From assembly GCA_019187225.1 (NCBI GenBank), contig JABAQQ010000024.1, positions 1 to 64,000 on the forward strand: 64,000 nt of DNA, given 5' to 3'. Shown piece after piece: positions 26,472 to 34,473 of the stretch. Under the pieces are notes generated by a model, which worked only from the letters and a program-made list of their open reading frames with translations, searched no databases and had not been told where the DNA came from. Source of the DNA: Saprospiraceae bacterium. GTDB lineage: Bacteria > Bacteroidota > Bacteroidia > Chitinophagales > Saprospiraceae. Within the stretch, counting starts at the first letter, position 1. Every line of letters begins with the position of its first letter. Made by a program: the position numbers and the translations under genes.

Positions 26472-27662
26472 TCAAAGTTTCAGCAAATTAAAACTGTAAT
26501 ATACCGACGCCCCCAACAGCGAAACGCGGCCGTTGCTCTGTTGGGTACCGCTGGTACTGCGCACGTAAAGGTCGTCAATATCGGACAGACCGATGTTGGC
26601 GCGAAGCCCGAGTTTGCCGCCGATGTCTTTTTTGCCAAAATTGAGTTTGTATTGCAAGCCAGCCAGCACGCCGAGGTCCGTTTTCTTAAAATCATTGTTG
26701 GCCTCGAACAGTTTATTTTCTCCCTTCGGCTCCACGGTGCCTTTCATCCGGCTGCTCAGCAGAACGTTGAAATAGGGACCGACCAGCAAGGACAAGCGCC
26801 CTTCGCGTTTGAAAGTTATTTCTGGAGCGACGGCGAGTGTGAGCCAGATTGTGCTGTAATTGCCGTCGCGTTTGTAAACGATGGAAGAATCTTCAAATAC
26901 TTCGAATTCCGATTTAGCATGGGAATATTTACCCGCCAGGCCGAGTTCGCAGTTGATGGAAACGAAACCGCCGCGTCCTTTAAAAACGGTTTGGGCGCCC
27001 AGTTCCCAGCCGGGTCGCCAGGCAAATTCCGGTTCAGTGGCGCCGATCAACGGAATGAGCGTACCCGAACTACGCAGAGTATTGGCATTGATGCCGCCGC
27101 GCAGGCGAAACTCGACGGCCCCGGGGGTAAATTCGCGCTCGAACACGTACTCCTGGGTCACGGTGCGGTTGTTGCGCTTGCCTTCGGTGAATACCTGGAG
27201 TTCGCGGTTGCCCAGGAGCAGGTAGCGTATCTTCTGTGGATCGTCGTGGGCGGGGTTTTCAAATATGTAGCCGTCGTAATCGGCCTGCGTGAGCCGGAAA
27301 AAAACAGGACGGTTCTGGTTTTGACCACGTGCAATAACGCTGTAAGTAATGGTCGTATCGCGCAGCTCGATGCGCATGGTTTCGAGGGTTACGGTATCGC
27401 CGTTCTCCGGTTTGATGCGGAATCCACGTCCGACGAGCGTACTGTCGTCCTGAATGCGCCAGGATTCCAGGCGGTCGCCTCTGTCGGTAGGCATAAACCA
27501 GGTGCCTTCCAGCGCGCGAAGTTCGCGGAAAATGCCTTCGGGGTCTTCAATCTGGGAAAAAAGGGAGAAAGGAAAAAGGGAAAATGAGATCAGGAGAAAG
27601 CGGCCCGCCTTCGTCAGGACTTCGGCAGGTAAAACGGGGAGTAGTCGCAAGCGGATGTGCAT
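26472..27662 (-). CDS. Exported DUF6265-like/outer-membrane beta-barrel protein with repeat-derived signal peptide
   Basis: A 396-residue protein starting at the ATG 27662; the frame is also open from ATGs at 27704 and 27713. The signal region is unusual: it reads MHIRLRLLPVLPAEVLTKAG and then FLLISFSLFPFSLFSQ before the mature start, and the segment LPAEVLTKAG is encoded by an interspersed repeat (27605-27640). The next 120 residues look like a lipocalin-type DUF6265 domain (ALEGTWFMPTDRGDRLESWR, LVGRGFRI); the C-terminal half is a beta-barrel with barrel-like strands, ending YYSFNLLKL. Role unknown. Confidence 0.75.
   Translation of the reverse strand: MHIRLRLLPVLPAEVLTKAGRFLLISFSLFPFSLFSQIEDPEGIFRELRALEGTWFMPTDRGDRLESWRIQDDSTLVGRGFRIKPENGDTVTLETMRIELRDTTITYSVIARGQNQNRPVFFRLTQADYDGYIFENPAHDDPQKIRYLLLGNRELQVFTEGKRNNRTVTQEYVFEREFTPGAVEFRLRGGINANTLRSSGTLIPLIGATEPEFAWRPGWELGAQTVFKGRGGFVSINCELGLAGKYSHAKSEFEVFEDSSIVYKRDGNYSTIWLTLAVAPEITFKREGRLSLLVGPYFNVLLSSRMKGTVEPKGENKLFEANNDFKKTDLGVLAGLQYKLNFGKKDIGGKLGLRANIGLSDIDDLYVRSTSGTQQSNGRVSLLGASVYYSFNLLKL
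27605..27640. repeat. CCCGCCTTCGT...CTTCGGC-type repeat inside a signal-peptide coding region
   Basis: GCCCGCCTTCGTCAGGACTT and the following CGGCAGGTAAAA resemble the intergenic copy at 27823-27859 (CCCCGCCTTCGTTAAAACTT CGGCGGGTAAAA) with only a few changes, so this is a copy of a dispersed repeat located in frame in a coding region. See findings. Confidence 0.75.
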
Positions 27663-27822
27663 GAGTCGAATTTTTGGGGCAAAAAAACGAGGAAGTTTCG
27701 TCATTGTGGTCATTAAAAGTCATGAGGCGTAATTTCGTGCCTTTGTTTTCTATCATCCGTGTAAGCGGGCAGAAAACTTTTAACCTCCTACGCCCCAACT
27801 TCTCCAATGACTCCAATGACTT

Positions 27823-27859
27823 CCCCGCCTTCGTTAAAACTTCGGCGGGTAAAAATGAC
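27823..27859. repeat. Intergenic copy of the CCCGCCTTCGT repeat
   Basis: This copy sits in the gap between the divergent beta-barrel gene and the sigma-factor gene. It is flanked by short ATGACTCCAATGACTT- and CATTGACTTTAATGAC-like runs (27790-27890). CCCGCC and GGCGGG at its ends can pair. Confidence 0.7.
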
Positions 27860-27947
27860 TTGAATGCCCCCATTGACTTTAATGACATAAATTTCCCTTT
27901 CGTGCAACCCTCCGGACAAAAAGATGTCAATAAGATCAAATAACGAA

Positions 27948-28499
27948 ATGGACGCCACACAAACGCACCGCGACCTGATAGAACGCTGCAGGGAAGGCCG
28001 CCGCGATGCGCAATTCGAACTGTACCGCCTTTACTCCAAGGCAATGTACAACACGGCACTGCGTATGGTGCAAAACCCCCACGATGCGGAAGACCTTTTG
28101 CAGAGCATTTTTATCGAAGTCTTCAGCAAACTGGACACCTTCCGGTATGAAAGCAGCGTCGGCGCCTGGATCAAGCGCATCACGGTCAACAAATGCATCA
28201 ACTTCCTGAAAAGCCGGCGGCTGGCTTTCTCGGAGCTGACATCCTACAACGACCGCGCCGAAGAGCAAGGCCCCGATCCCGAACCGCTCTATTCCGTAGA
28301 GCGCATCAACCGGGCGATCGGCGAATTGCCCGACGGCTACCGCGTCGTATTCAGCCTCTACGCCGTAGAAGGCTATGACCACGAGGAAATCGCGCAGGTG
28401 CTTGGCATCACGGAAGCGACTTCAAAATCGCAATACAGCCGGGCAAAGGCCAAATTGCGCGATATGCTCACGGAAAATGGCGGACGACGGAGCGCATGA
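27948..28499 (+). CDS. RNA polymerase ECF sigma-70 factor
   Basis: A 183-residue extracytoplasmic-function sigma factor. Region 2 (about 5-85) has YNTALRMVQNPHDAEDLLQSIFIEVFSKL and FRYESSVGAWIKRITVNKCINFL (quoted in parts), and region 4 (about 125-180) has the helix-turn-helix GYDHEEIAQVLGITEATSKSQYSRAKAKL. It heads a plus-strand operon with a membrane protein and a DUF4097-like protein; the first of these is the likely anti-sigma factor. Start taken at ATG 27948; an in-frame ATG at 27924 adds eight residues. Confidence 0.94.
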   Translation: MDATQTHRDLIERCREGRRDAQFELYRLYSKAMYNTALRMVQNPHDAEDLLQSIFIEVFSKLDTFRYESSVGAWIKRITVNKCINFLKSRRLAFSELTSYNDRAEEQGPDPEPLYSVERINRAIGELPDGYRVVFSLYAVEGYDHEEIAQVLGITEATSKSQYSRAKAKLRDMLTENGGRRSA

Positions 28500-28576
28500 C
28501 ATGAATAGTGTAAAAAACCATAAAAATAAAACCCCGTATACCATTTAACCCGGTAACCCGAAACCTGACAAGTACA

Positions 28577-29371
28577 ATGAACAGACCAGACACAATAGAA
28601 AACTTCATACGGGATCACCGCGCTGCTTTCGACACTGAGTCGCCGGATGCACGAGGATGGAATAGCCTCGAAAAGGCCCTCGAACGGCTTAGCCATGCCG
28701 ACGGCCTGGAAACAGCGTTGCTGCTGAACCGGCCGCTGCTGGATACCGAAACGCCTGCTGATCGGATTTGGGCAGGCATCGAAGCGGATTTGAAGGAACG
28801 AAAAAATGAAATGGCCGACCCGCTCGAACGTTTTATCCGCGAAAACCGCGAATCGCTCGACAGCGAAGTGCCAGACCTGAAAGTGTGGGCAAATATTACA
28901 AAGAAAACGCCTGGAAAGGCAAAAACAGTGGGTATCGGCTGGCAACGAACCCTGTTGCGCGCAGCGGCCTCAGTGGCCTTATTGGTGACGGGCCTGGGTT
29001 TGGGCATCTGGTACGCCCGCTCGACCGAACCGCCTGCCATGGCCATGAGCGAAGTTTCCAACGAATACGCCGAATTGGAGCATTATTTTAAAAGCGATAT
29101 CGCCGACAAACAGCAAAAATTAGCCTCGTTTACCGGTAGCCAACCCGCCGAAGTGTATGCCGACCTCGAACAATTAGACAACATGATGGCCGAACTCAGA
29201 CTGGAACTGGCCAACGTCCCGGAAGGCAACCGCGAACAGATCGTGCGGGCTATGATTGAGAACTACAAGGCCAAAGCCGCTATTCTCGAGCGCGTGCTCG
29301 AGCGGCTGGATGAATCCACCAAAACGGAAACTATAAACAGTGATTCAAGCAATGAAATTAAAAGTATTTGA
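28577..29371 (+). CDS. Candidate anti-sigma factor, single-pass membrane protein with three N-terminal repeats
   Basis: A 264-residue protein. The cytoplasmic part holds three copies of a short motif: FDTESPDARGW (18-28), LDTETPADRIW (55-65) and LDSEVPDLKVW (94-104), each followed by a helix. A membrane helix (about 124-146, AAASVALLVTGLGLGIWYAR) is followed by a periplasmic coiled coil to the end. Position after an ECF sigma gene suggests a sigma-binding role, but no zinc-type anti-sigma motif is visible. It overlaps the next gene by 20 bases. Confidence 0.75.
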   Translation: MNRPDTIENFIRDHRAAFDTESPDARGWNSLEKALERLSHADGLETALLLNRPLLDTETPADRIWAGIEADLKERKNEMADPLERFIRENRESLDSEVPDLKVWANITKKTPGKAKTVGIGWQRTLLRAAASVALLVTGLGLGIWYARSTEPPAMAMSEVSNEYAELEHYFKSDIADKQQKLASFTGSQPAEVYADLEQLDNMMAELRLELANVPEGNREQIVRAMIENYKAKAAILERVLERLDESTKTETINSDSSNEIKSI

Positions 29372-30491
29372 CGCAGCAACAGTGTCTGTTTTCCGCAACA
29401 TATTGATTTTCTGTTTTCTGGCAGGGAGAATTTTTGCCGCCAATGCGGATGTTCAGCCAGCGCAGGAATTCACCCGCAACATCAACCGCGAATTCGGCAC
29501 CACCGCCGATGGCATGACCGCACTGTACAACAAGTATGGCACGGTGAACGTGAAAACATGGCAAAACAACTCGGTGAAAATAGATATCACCATCATCGTC
29601 AACGCCGGCAACCAGCGCGACGCCGATAAAATATTCGACCGCATCAAAGTCAATTTTGCCAACACCGCCGGCTATGTAAAAGCCGAAACGATGATCGAGC
29701 AAAGCGGCGGCGGTTGGTGGTCGGGTGGCGGCAATAACTTCAAGATCAATTACGAAGTTTACATGCCCATCGGCAATCAACTCGATCTCAAAAACCGCTA
29801 CGGCAATTCTTATGTCGCTCCCCTCAACGGAAAACTCATCGCGGAGATCAAATACGGCGATCTGCGCACCGAAACGGTGAACAACGACGCCGACCTCAGC
29901 CTCGGCTACGGCAAGTGCTACATCGCCCGCGTCAACAACGTCTACGGACAGGCAAGTTACAGCGAACTTACCATCACCGAAGCGCGCGAGATCCAGCTCG
30001 ATACCAAATATTCCGAATTAAAAGGCGACCGCGTGAGCGCCCTGCGCCTGACCTCCAAATACGACGATTTCGAGCTGGGCGACATTGACGATTTGCGCCT
30101 GCAAACCAAGTACGCCAACCTGCGCGTCCGCAGCGCCCGCGCTGCCTATGTGACCGCTCAGTACACCGACATCCGATTTACCCAAGTCACCGAAACGGCG
30201 GACGCCGACCTGAGTTACGGCAGTCTCAAGATCGAAAACATCGGTAAAAACTTTTCCAACGTCAACATAGTGGGCAAATACACGGATGTTCAGCTGGTTG
30301 CCGAACGCGGTGCAGCTTACCGGTTTGACCTGGAGGGCCAATACACTGACATCAAAACGCCGCCCGGCGCGACGCACCGCAGTCAAAGCAAGTCGGGTAG
30401 TTATCAGAAAATAGATGGCCATGTCGGCGATGCCAACGCCAAAGGCCTGGTGAAAGCGAAACTGAGCTATGGGGGATTGGTGCTGAAGTAA
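29352..30491 (+). CDS. Secreted DUF4097/adhesin-like beta-helix protein
   Basis: A 379-residue protein with a signal peptide (about 1-28, FRNILIFCFLAGRIFAANA) and a repetitive mature part in which short strands recur with a Y-G or K-Y turn: IAEIKYGDLRTETVN, SLGYGKCYIARVNNVYGQASYSELTITEA, LRLTSKYDDFELGDI, and AAYVTAQYTDIRFTQV (quoted in parts). These are typical of DUF4097-like right-handed beta-helices. It overlaps the anti-sigma gene by 20 bases and is the last gene in the sigma operon. The ATG at 29352 gives MKLKVFDAATVSVF; an upstream ATG at 29340 is possible. Confidence 0.83.
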   Translation: MKLKVFDAATVSVFRNILIFCFLAGRIFAANADVQPAQEFTRNINREFGTTADGMTALYNKYGTVNVKTWQNNSVKIDITIIVNAGNQRDADKIFDRIKVNFANTAGYVKAETMIEQSGGGWWSGGGNNFKINYEVYMPIGNQLDLKNRYGNSYVAPLNGKLIAEIKYGDLRTETVNNDADLSLGYGKCYIARVNNVYGQASYSELTITEAREIQLDTKYSELKGDRVSALRLTSKYDDFELGDIDDLRLQTKYANLRVRSARAAYVTAQYTDIRFTQVTETADADLSYGSLKIENIGKNFSNVNIVGKYTDVQLVAERGAAYRFDLEGQYTDIKTPPGATHRSQSKSGSYQKIDGHVGDANAKGLVKAKLSYGGLVLK

Positions 30492-30512
30492 TGGAGGCGG
30501 AGCCGTCCCTAA

Positions 30513-30628
30513 TACAACGCGATAATAACAGGAACGCGGACGACGCGGATCAGAGGGATAAAAGCGGAGTTTAATCCGCGAAAATCCGCCTCATCCGCGT
30601 CGTCCGCGTTCCCATTGTTACCGGGTTA
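30513..30628. repeat. Inverted repeat of GCGGACGACGCGG type, second copy of the element at 10235-10350
   Basis: Arms AACGCGGACGACGCGGATCA (from about 30532) and the complementary TCATCCGCGTCGTCCGCGTT (ending 30610) enclose a 40-base loop. Flanking AATAACAGG and CATTGTTACC also match the copy at 10235-10350. It fills the gap between convergent genes. Confidence 0.78.
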
Positions 30629-30632
30629 ATAA

Positions 30633-32666
30633 CTATACCCGCACCACCATCAACTTTCCGCTTTGCATCCTTCCGTCTTTTAAAATGCGGATCGTATAAA
30701 AACCGGCTGCCAGGTCGCTGACAACAACGTCGTGCCGCCCCCCCTGCGGCTTTTCCAATTTCCGCACGGCCTTGCCTTCAGCGTCGTATATGGTCACCGA
30801 ATGCACGTCGAAAGGCAGTTCGAGTGTGAAGCGGGTGCTGGCCGGGTTGGGATAATAAAATGCCTGCCAGTTTTGCCCTTGCTGTTGTTGTTGCGGATCA
30901 TCCGCGAACCGGATCTCCGATTTGCCTTCACATGTTTCAATGGTCGTATATTCGGTGATCAGGCGCACGAGCAGATCGTTAAGCGGCTCCACTTTGTATT
31001 CATCGGTAGTTGGCTCCAAATGTTTGTTTCCGATGCCGGAATGGTCGGTCAGAAAAACGTAGGTACCGTTGGTCGCCAGGCCGAAGAATTTCATCAGAAA
31101 TTCGGTGTCTTTCTGAATGCCGCTGGCTGCTACCGGCACGATGCGGATGCCGAGCCGGGCCGCTTCGCGAATGCTTTTTTGCAAACTGGCGTTCACCTCG
31201 GGCGACTGGTGCGGGCTGGCGTCGAGCACGAGGAAACAAATGCGCGCAATGGCATGTTCGCTCCATTTTTGACGAAATATGGCCTCTTCGAGCGCGCTGT
31301 GCACGGCTTCGGGGTAATCGCCGCCGCCATCGGCGGATTGTTTTTTGATAAAATCCACCGTTCTGGAAATATCGGGCGAAAGGCCGCTGCTTTTGGTGAT
31401 GTAGGCATCGGTCACGTCGCGGTAAAATACCGTACCCATGCGGAAAGCGAGTTCCGGATTCCGGCTTTTGGCGCGTCCGATCACGTCGAGCAATTCGGTT
31501 TTCAGGTATTCGATTTCGTCGCCCATGCTGCCCGTGGCATCCACCGCCCACACGATGTCCACGTTTTTGGAAGCGGCGCATGCTGCGTTGACTTTCAAGA
31601 AGTTGATGCCGTCTTTGATGGGTTTTGGCCGGTCGAGTTCGTATTTTTCGCCCTTTACCCATGCTTCGGCTTTCAGTCCGGGCCATTCTTTTTTGTCATA
31701 CAGACCTGACCATAATTCCGCCTTGCCGGTATTGTCTGTCCTTGCTTCCCAAATAACCCCTCCGTTGGATTTCAACTGCACCACAGCGTCCGAAACGGGA
31801 AAATCCTGTTCATTGGTCAGCAACACGGTGTAACGGTTCTCCGGAAAAAAGCCGTACATATTCCGGGGCGACTCGATCTCGCCGTCGGCAAGGAGGCTCA
31901 TCCAATGGTGGTCCCAGTTGTGCAGGTCGTTCCATTCTCCGGCGGTGAGCAGACCGGCGCGGGGCGCAGGTTGGGTTGGTCTGCCGGGAGGCGGCACCAC
32001 TACTGCCTTGTCGCCGGTTTCAACAATTTCTGCCTCTTTCATAGGGGTTATCGCTAAACTGGGGCGCATTTCATCCAATGTGTACGAACCATCGTCGGCA
32101 GCGGGTGTGGTGGGAACAGGCTCGCCCGATACTGGCTTGGAGTCGGGGATAGGTCTGGATTTTGCAGCGGATCTGGATTTTGGCGATTCGGCAGGGGCCT
32201 TGCCGTCTGCGGATTTTTTTTCGATGCCGCCGGTTGTGGGATATCCGTAATCGGAATAAGCGTGCAGTTTTTTGGATGAATATGTGATCTTTTCGGCCTC
32301 ACTTTGAGCGGTACGGAAGCCGCTGACGACTACTTCTTCCAGCACAGCGCCTGGTTCAAGCGCAACGTCCAGAATGGACTCCTTGTTTTCCGTCAACTCT
32401 ACGCCGGTGACGATACGGACGACATAGCCGGTGTAAGCCACTTCTACATCGTAGGTTCCGGGTGCTGCTTCGAGGCGGTAATTGCCTGTAGCGTCAGTGA
32501 CGGTTCCCTGAATCAATTCTCTGTTTTTCAGGATTTTAATGCTGGCGCCTATCAGCGCCTCGCCATTGTCGGCATCTTTGACCTTTCCAGTCAATGCGGT
32601 TTTGGGTTCGATGGCGGCGAAGCCGGGCATCAGCGCAGCAAGCAAGAGCAGGAGTAATTGTTTCAT
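30633..32666 (-). CDS. T9SS-sorted VWA protein with carboxypeptidase-regulatory-like domain
   Basis: A 677-residue secreted surface protein. Signal peptide 1-19; carboxypeptidase-regulatory-like domain about 22-110 (LTGKVKDADNGEALIGASI, TDATGNYRLEAAPGTYDVEV); then VVVSGF, reminiscent of the plug entry of TonB-dependent receptors but without a barrel; a Ser/Pro/Lys-rich linker; a VWA domain (about 365-560) with the Bacteroidota MIDAS variant DATGSMGDE; and a T9SS C-terminal sorting domain (about 605-677, NPASTRFTLELPFDV, AGFYTIRILKDGR). The T9SS tail predicts export through the outer membrane and attachment to the cell surface. Confidence 0.9.
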   Translation of the reverse strand: MKQLLLLLLAALMPGFAAIEPKTALTGKVKDADNGEALIGASIKILKNRELIQGTVTDATGNYRLEAAPGTYDVEVAYTGYVVRIVTGVELTENKESILDVALEPGAVLEEVVVSGFRTAQSEAEKITYSSKKLHAYSDYGYPTTGGIEKKSADGKAPAESPKSRSAAKSRPIPDSKPVSGEPVPTTPAADDGSYTLDEMRPSLAITPMKEAEIVETGDKAVVVPPPGRPTQPAPRAGLLTAGEWNDLHNWDHHWMSLLADGEIESPRNMYGFFPENRYTVLLTNEQDFPVSDAVVQLKSNGGVIWEARTDNTGKAELWSGLYDKKEWPGLKAEAWVKGEKYELDRPKPIKDGINFLKVNAACAASKNVDIVWAVDATGSMGDEIEYLKTELLDVIGRAKSRNPELAFRMGTVFYRDVTDAYITKSSGLSPDISRTVDFIKKQSADGGGDYPEAVHSALEEAIFRQKWSEHAIARICFLVLDASPHQSPEVNASLQKSIREAARLGIRIVPVAASGIQKDTEFLMKFFGLATNGTYVFLTDHSGIGNKHLEPTTDEYKVEPLNDLLVRLITEYTTIETCEGKSEIRFADDPQQQQQGQNWQAFYYPNPASTRFTLELPFDVHSVTIYDAEGKAVRKLEKPQGGRHDVVVSDLAAGFYTIRILKDGRMQSGKLMVVRV

Positions 32667-32753
32667 ACACCAGGAGTTTTAAACAGTAAGGAAAAACGAT
32701 TTGCTCCGGGATGCCCGTGCGGAAGCGATTGCATAAAAGCGATCAAAAATTCT

Positions 32754-33695
32754 TTACCGCAGCAGTATTTTCCCCAATTTCCATACCGGCGACCATTCCT
32801 TCCGCACCCGAAAATACGGCTTCTGTACCGCTCCGAATTGTCGTCGCACCCGCTCGATGGGGCGGATCATACTTCCGGCGAAATCGAATACAGGCAGGCG
32901 CAACACTTCGGCGGTGTAGCGGATCGCTTCCCAGGTCAGCAGAACCCCCGCACCCGATTGCCGCAGCGCCGGGTCGTCGCCTGCCATGAGGTACCAGGCT
33001 GATTGTTGGTCCCAAATCAAATAAGCGACCGAATGGATCGCACCGTTGTTCCGGTCGCGTGCGAAAAAAATGGCCCGCTGATTCCGGGTGGAAAGCGCCT
33101 CATCCAGGCGGCTCATGAGCTCGTAAGAAACCGGCGGGTCGAGCCCTTTGCGTTCGTAGCTTTGATCGTGGATTTCCAGGAAGTCGTCCAGGGAGCCGTC
33201 TGCAGTTACTTCCACCAACTCCTGCGCTTTGGGGATTTTCTGGTTGCGGTAGTCGGGTGCAATATTTTGCCAGGTAGCATCTAAGTCATTGATTTCCAGA
33301 AAATAAGAATAACGCGTCGTTTGCCGGAAGCCGCGCCAGTAGAGCGGCAGCCAGTTTTGAACGGTGTAGTTGAAATCTTGCTCGAAGGCAGCAAGTCCGC
33401 CTGGAAGCAGGTTGATCAGTTCTTCCAGGAGAGAGGATTCTTTTCGCGTGGTGCGCCACTCCGGCAACAGATAAGGCCCCATCATGCGGGCAAGTGGTGG
33501 CATGGCAACATAGCGCCATCCCCATTTTTTTTTCATAAAATACGGCCAAACGGCGACAACGTGCCCTCCCTTTACCACCATTGCCGCATCCCATATGCCG
33601 CCTTCACACACGGCATCGAGGTACCAGGGCTGCATGAACAGCGGCAAATCGGGAGCAGTGTCGCAAAACCGGGTGTAGGCATCGCGATGATTCAT
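32754..33695 (-). CDS. GNAT/FemAB-like acyltransferase
   Basis: A 313-residue protein with the two-lobed pattern of FemAB/GNAT_6 (BioF2-like) proteins: FMQPWYLDAVCEGGIWDAAMVV with a hydrophobic VAVWPYFMKKKWG, then ARDRNNGAIHSVAYLIWDQQSAWYLMAGDD, and a final FDFAGSMIRPIERVRRQFGA (quoted in parts), which is characteristic of the family. These enzymes transfer an acyl or aminoacyl group, often in cell-wall or exopolysaccharide assembly; the substrate is unknown. Start at the ATG 33695; two codons upstream in the same frame is a TTG. Confidence 0.82.
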   Translation of the reverse strand: MNHRDAYTRFCDTAPDLPLFMQPWYLDAVCEGGIWDAAMVVKGGHVVAVWPYFMKKKWGWRYVAMPPLARMMGPYLLPEWRTTRKESSLLEELINLLPGGLAAFEQDFNYTVQNWLPLYWRGFRQTTRYSYFLEINDLDATWQNIAPDYRNQKIPKAQELVEVTADGSLDDFLEIHDQSYERKGLDPPVSYELMSRLDEALSTRNQRAIFFARDRNNGAIHSVAYLIWDQQSAWYLMAGDDPALRQSGAGVLLTWEAIRYTAEVLRLPVFDFAGSMIRPIERVRRQFGAVQKPYFRVRKEWSPVWKLGKILLR

Positions 33696-33790
33696 ATGCA
33701 AAAGTGGTGGAAATTTTGATTCTGCCGCAAAATCGCGGATTTTCTCTATTTTTCACCCGAAAACATTGATGTCTTAACCCATCCGACGCT

Positions 33791-34444
33791 ATGCCTACTC
33801 CCCTTCGCATCGCCCTTGCCGACGACCAGGAACTCTTCATAGAAAGCCTCAGCGCCTTGTTTGCCAACACCGGCGGCGAAGTGGAAGTCATCTGGAGCGC
33901 CCGCAGCGGCGAGGAAACACTTGAAAAAGTGCGTGCTAAAAAACCCGACGTCTTATTACTCGACTATTTTTTCAAAGGAAAAAACCTCGATGGCGGAGAA
34001 ACCTGCCGCCTGCTCATGCAGGAATTCCCGGATCTGGGCGTGCTTATGCTCAGCGTACATTGCGAAACGACCGTTATCCGCGAAGCCTTCGGAAAAGGAG
34101 CGCGCGGCTATGCTTCCAAAGACATCGGCAAAAGCGAATTGCTGCGCGGCATCCGGGCGGTCGCAGACGGTGAATACTTTCTCGACCAGACAGCCCTCAG
34201 TGAAGTGATCCATTCACTGATCATCCCCGCGCCCAAACCGCACCGCGGTATGCTCACACCCCGTGAATCAGAAGTTTCGAAATTATATGTAAAAGGAAAA
34301 ACCGTGAAGGAAATTGCAGCCACACTCTTTATCAGCGAAGACACTGTAGAAAGCCATATCAAAAGCATCCGTTCCAAAACGGATTGCACCAGTCGCTTCG
34401 ACGTGGGCGAGTGGCTGAAAAAAAACGGGTTGTGGGAAGAGTGA
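33791..34444 (+). CDS. NarL/LuxR family response regulator
   Basis: A 217-residue response regulator: receiver domain (about 4-125, DDQE at 12-15, phosphoacceptor in LLLDYFFKG near residue 56, conserved Lys region ARGYASKDIGKSEL) and a LuxR-type helix-turn-helix (about 150-210: TPRESEVSKLYVKGKTVKEIAATLFISEDTVESHIKSI, quoted in parts). The convergent 7TMR-DISM kinase ends 30 bases away and is the likely partner although transcribed towards it. The TGA stop runs into a GTCATT repeat. Confidence 0.93.
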   Translation: MPTPLRIALADDQELFIESLSALFANTGGEVEVIWSARSGEETLEKVRAKKPDVLLLDYFFKGKNLDGGETCRLLMQEFPDLGVLMLSVHCETTVIREAFGKGARGYASKDIGKSELLRGIRAVADGEYFLDQTALSEVIHSLIIPAPKPHRGMLTPRESEVSKLYVKGKTVKEIAATLFISEDTVESHIKSIRSKTDCTSRFDVGEWLKKNGLWEE

Positions 34445-34473
34445 TCGTCATTGCAGTCATGGAGGTCATTGCG

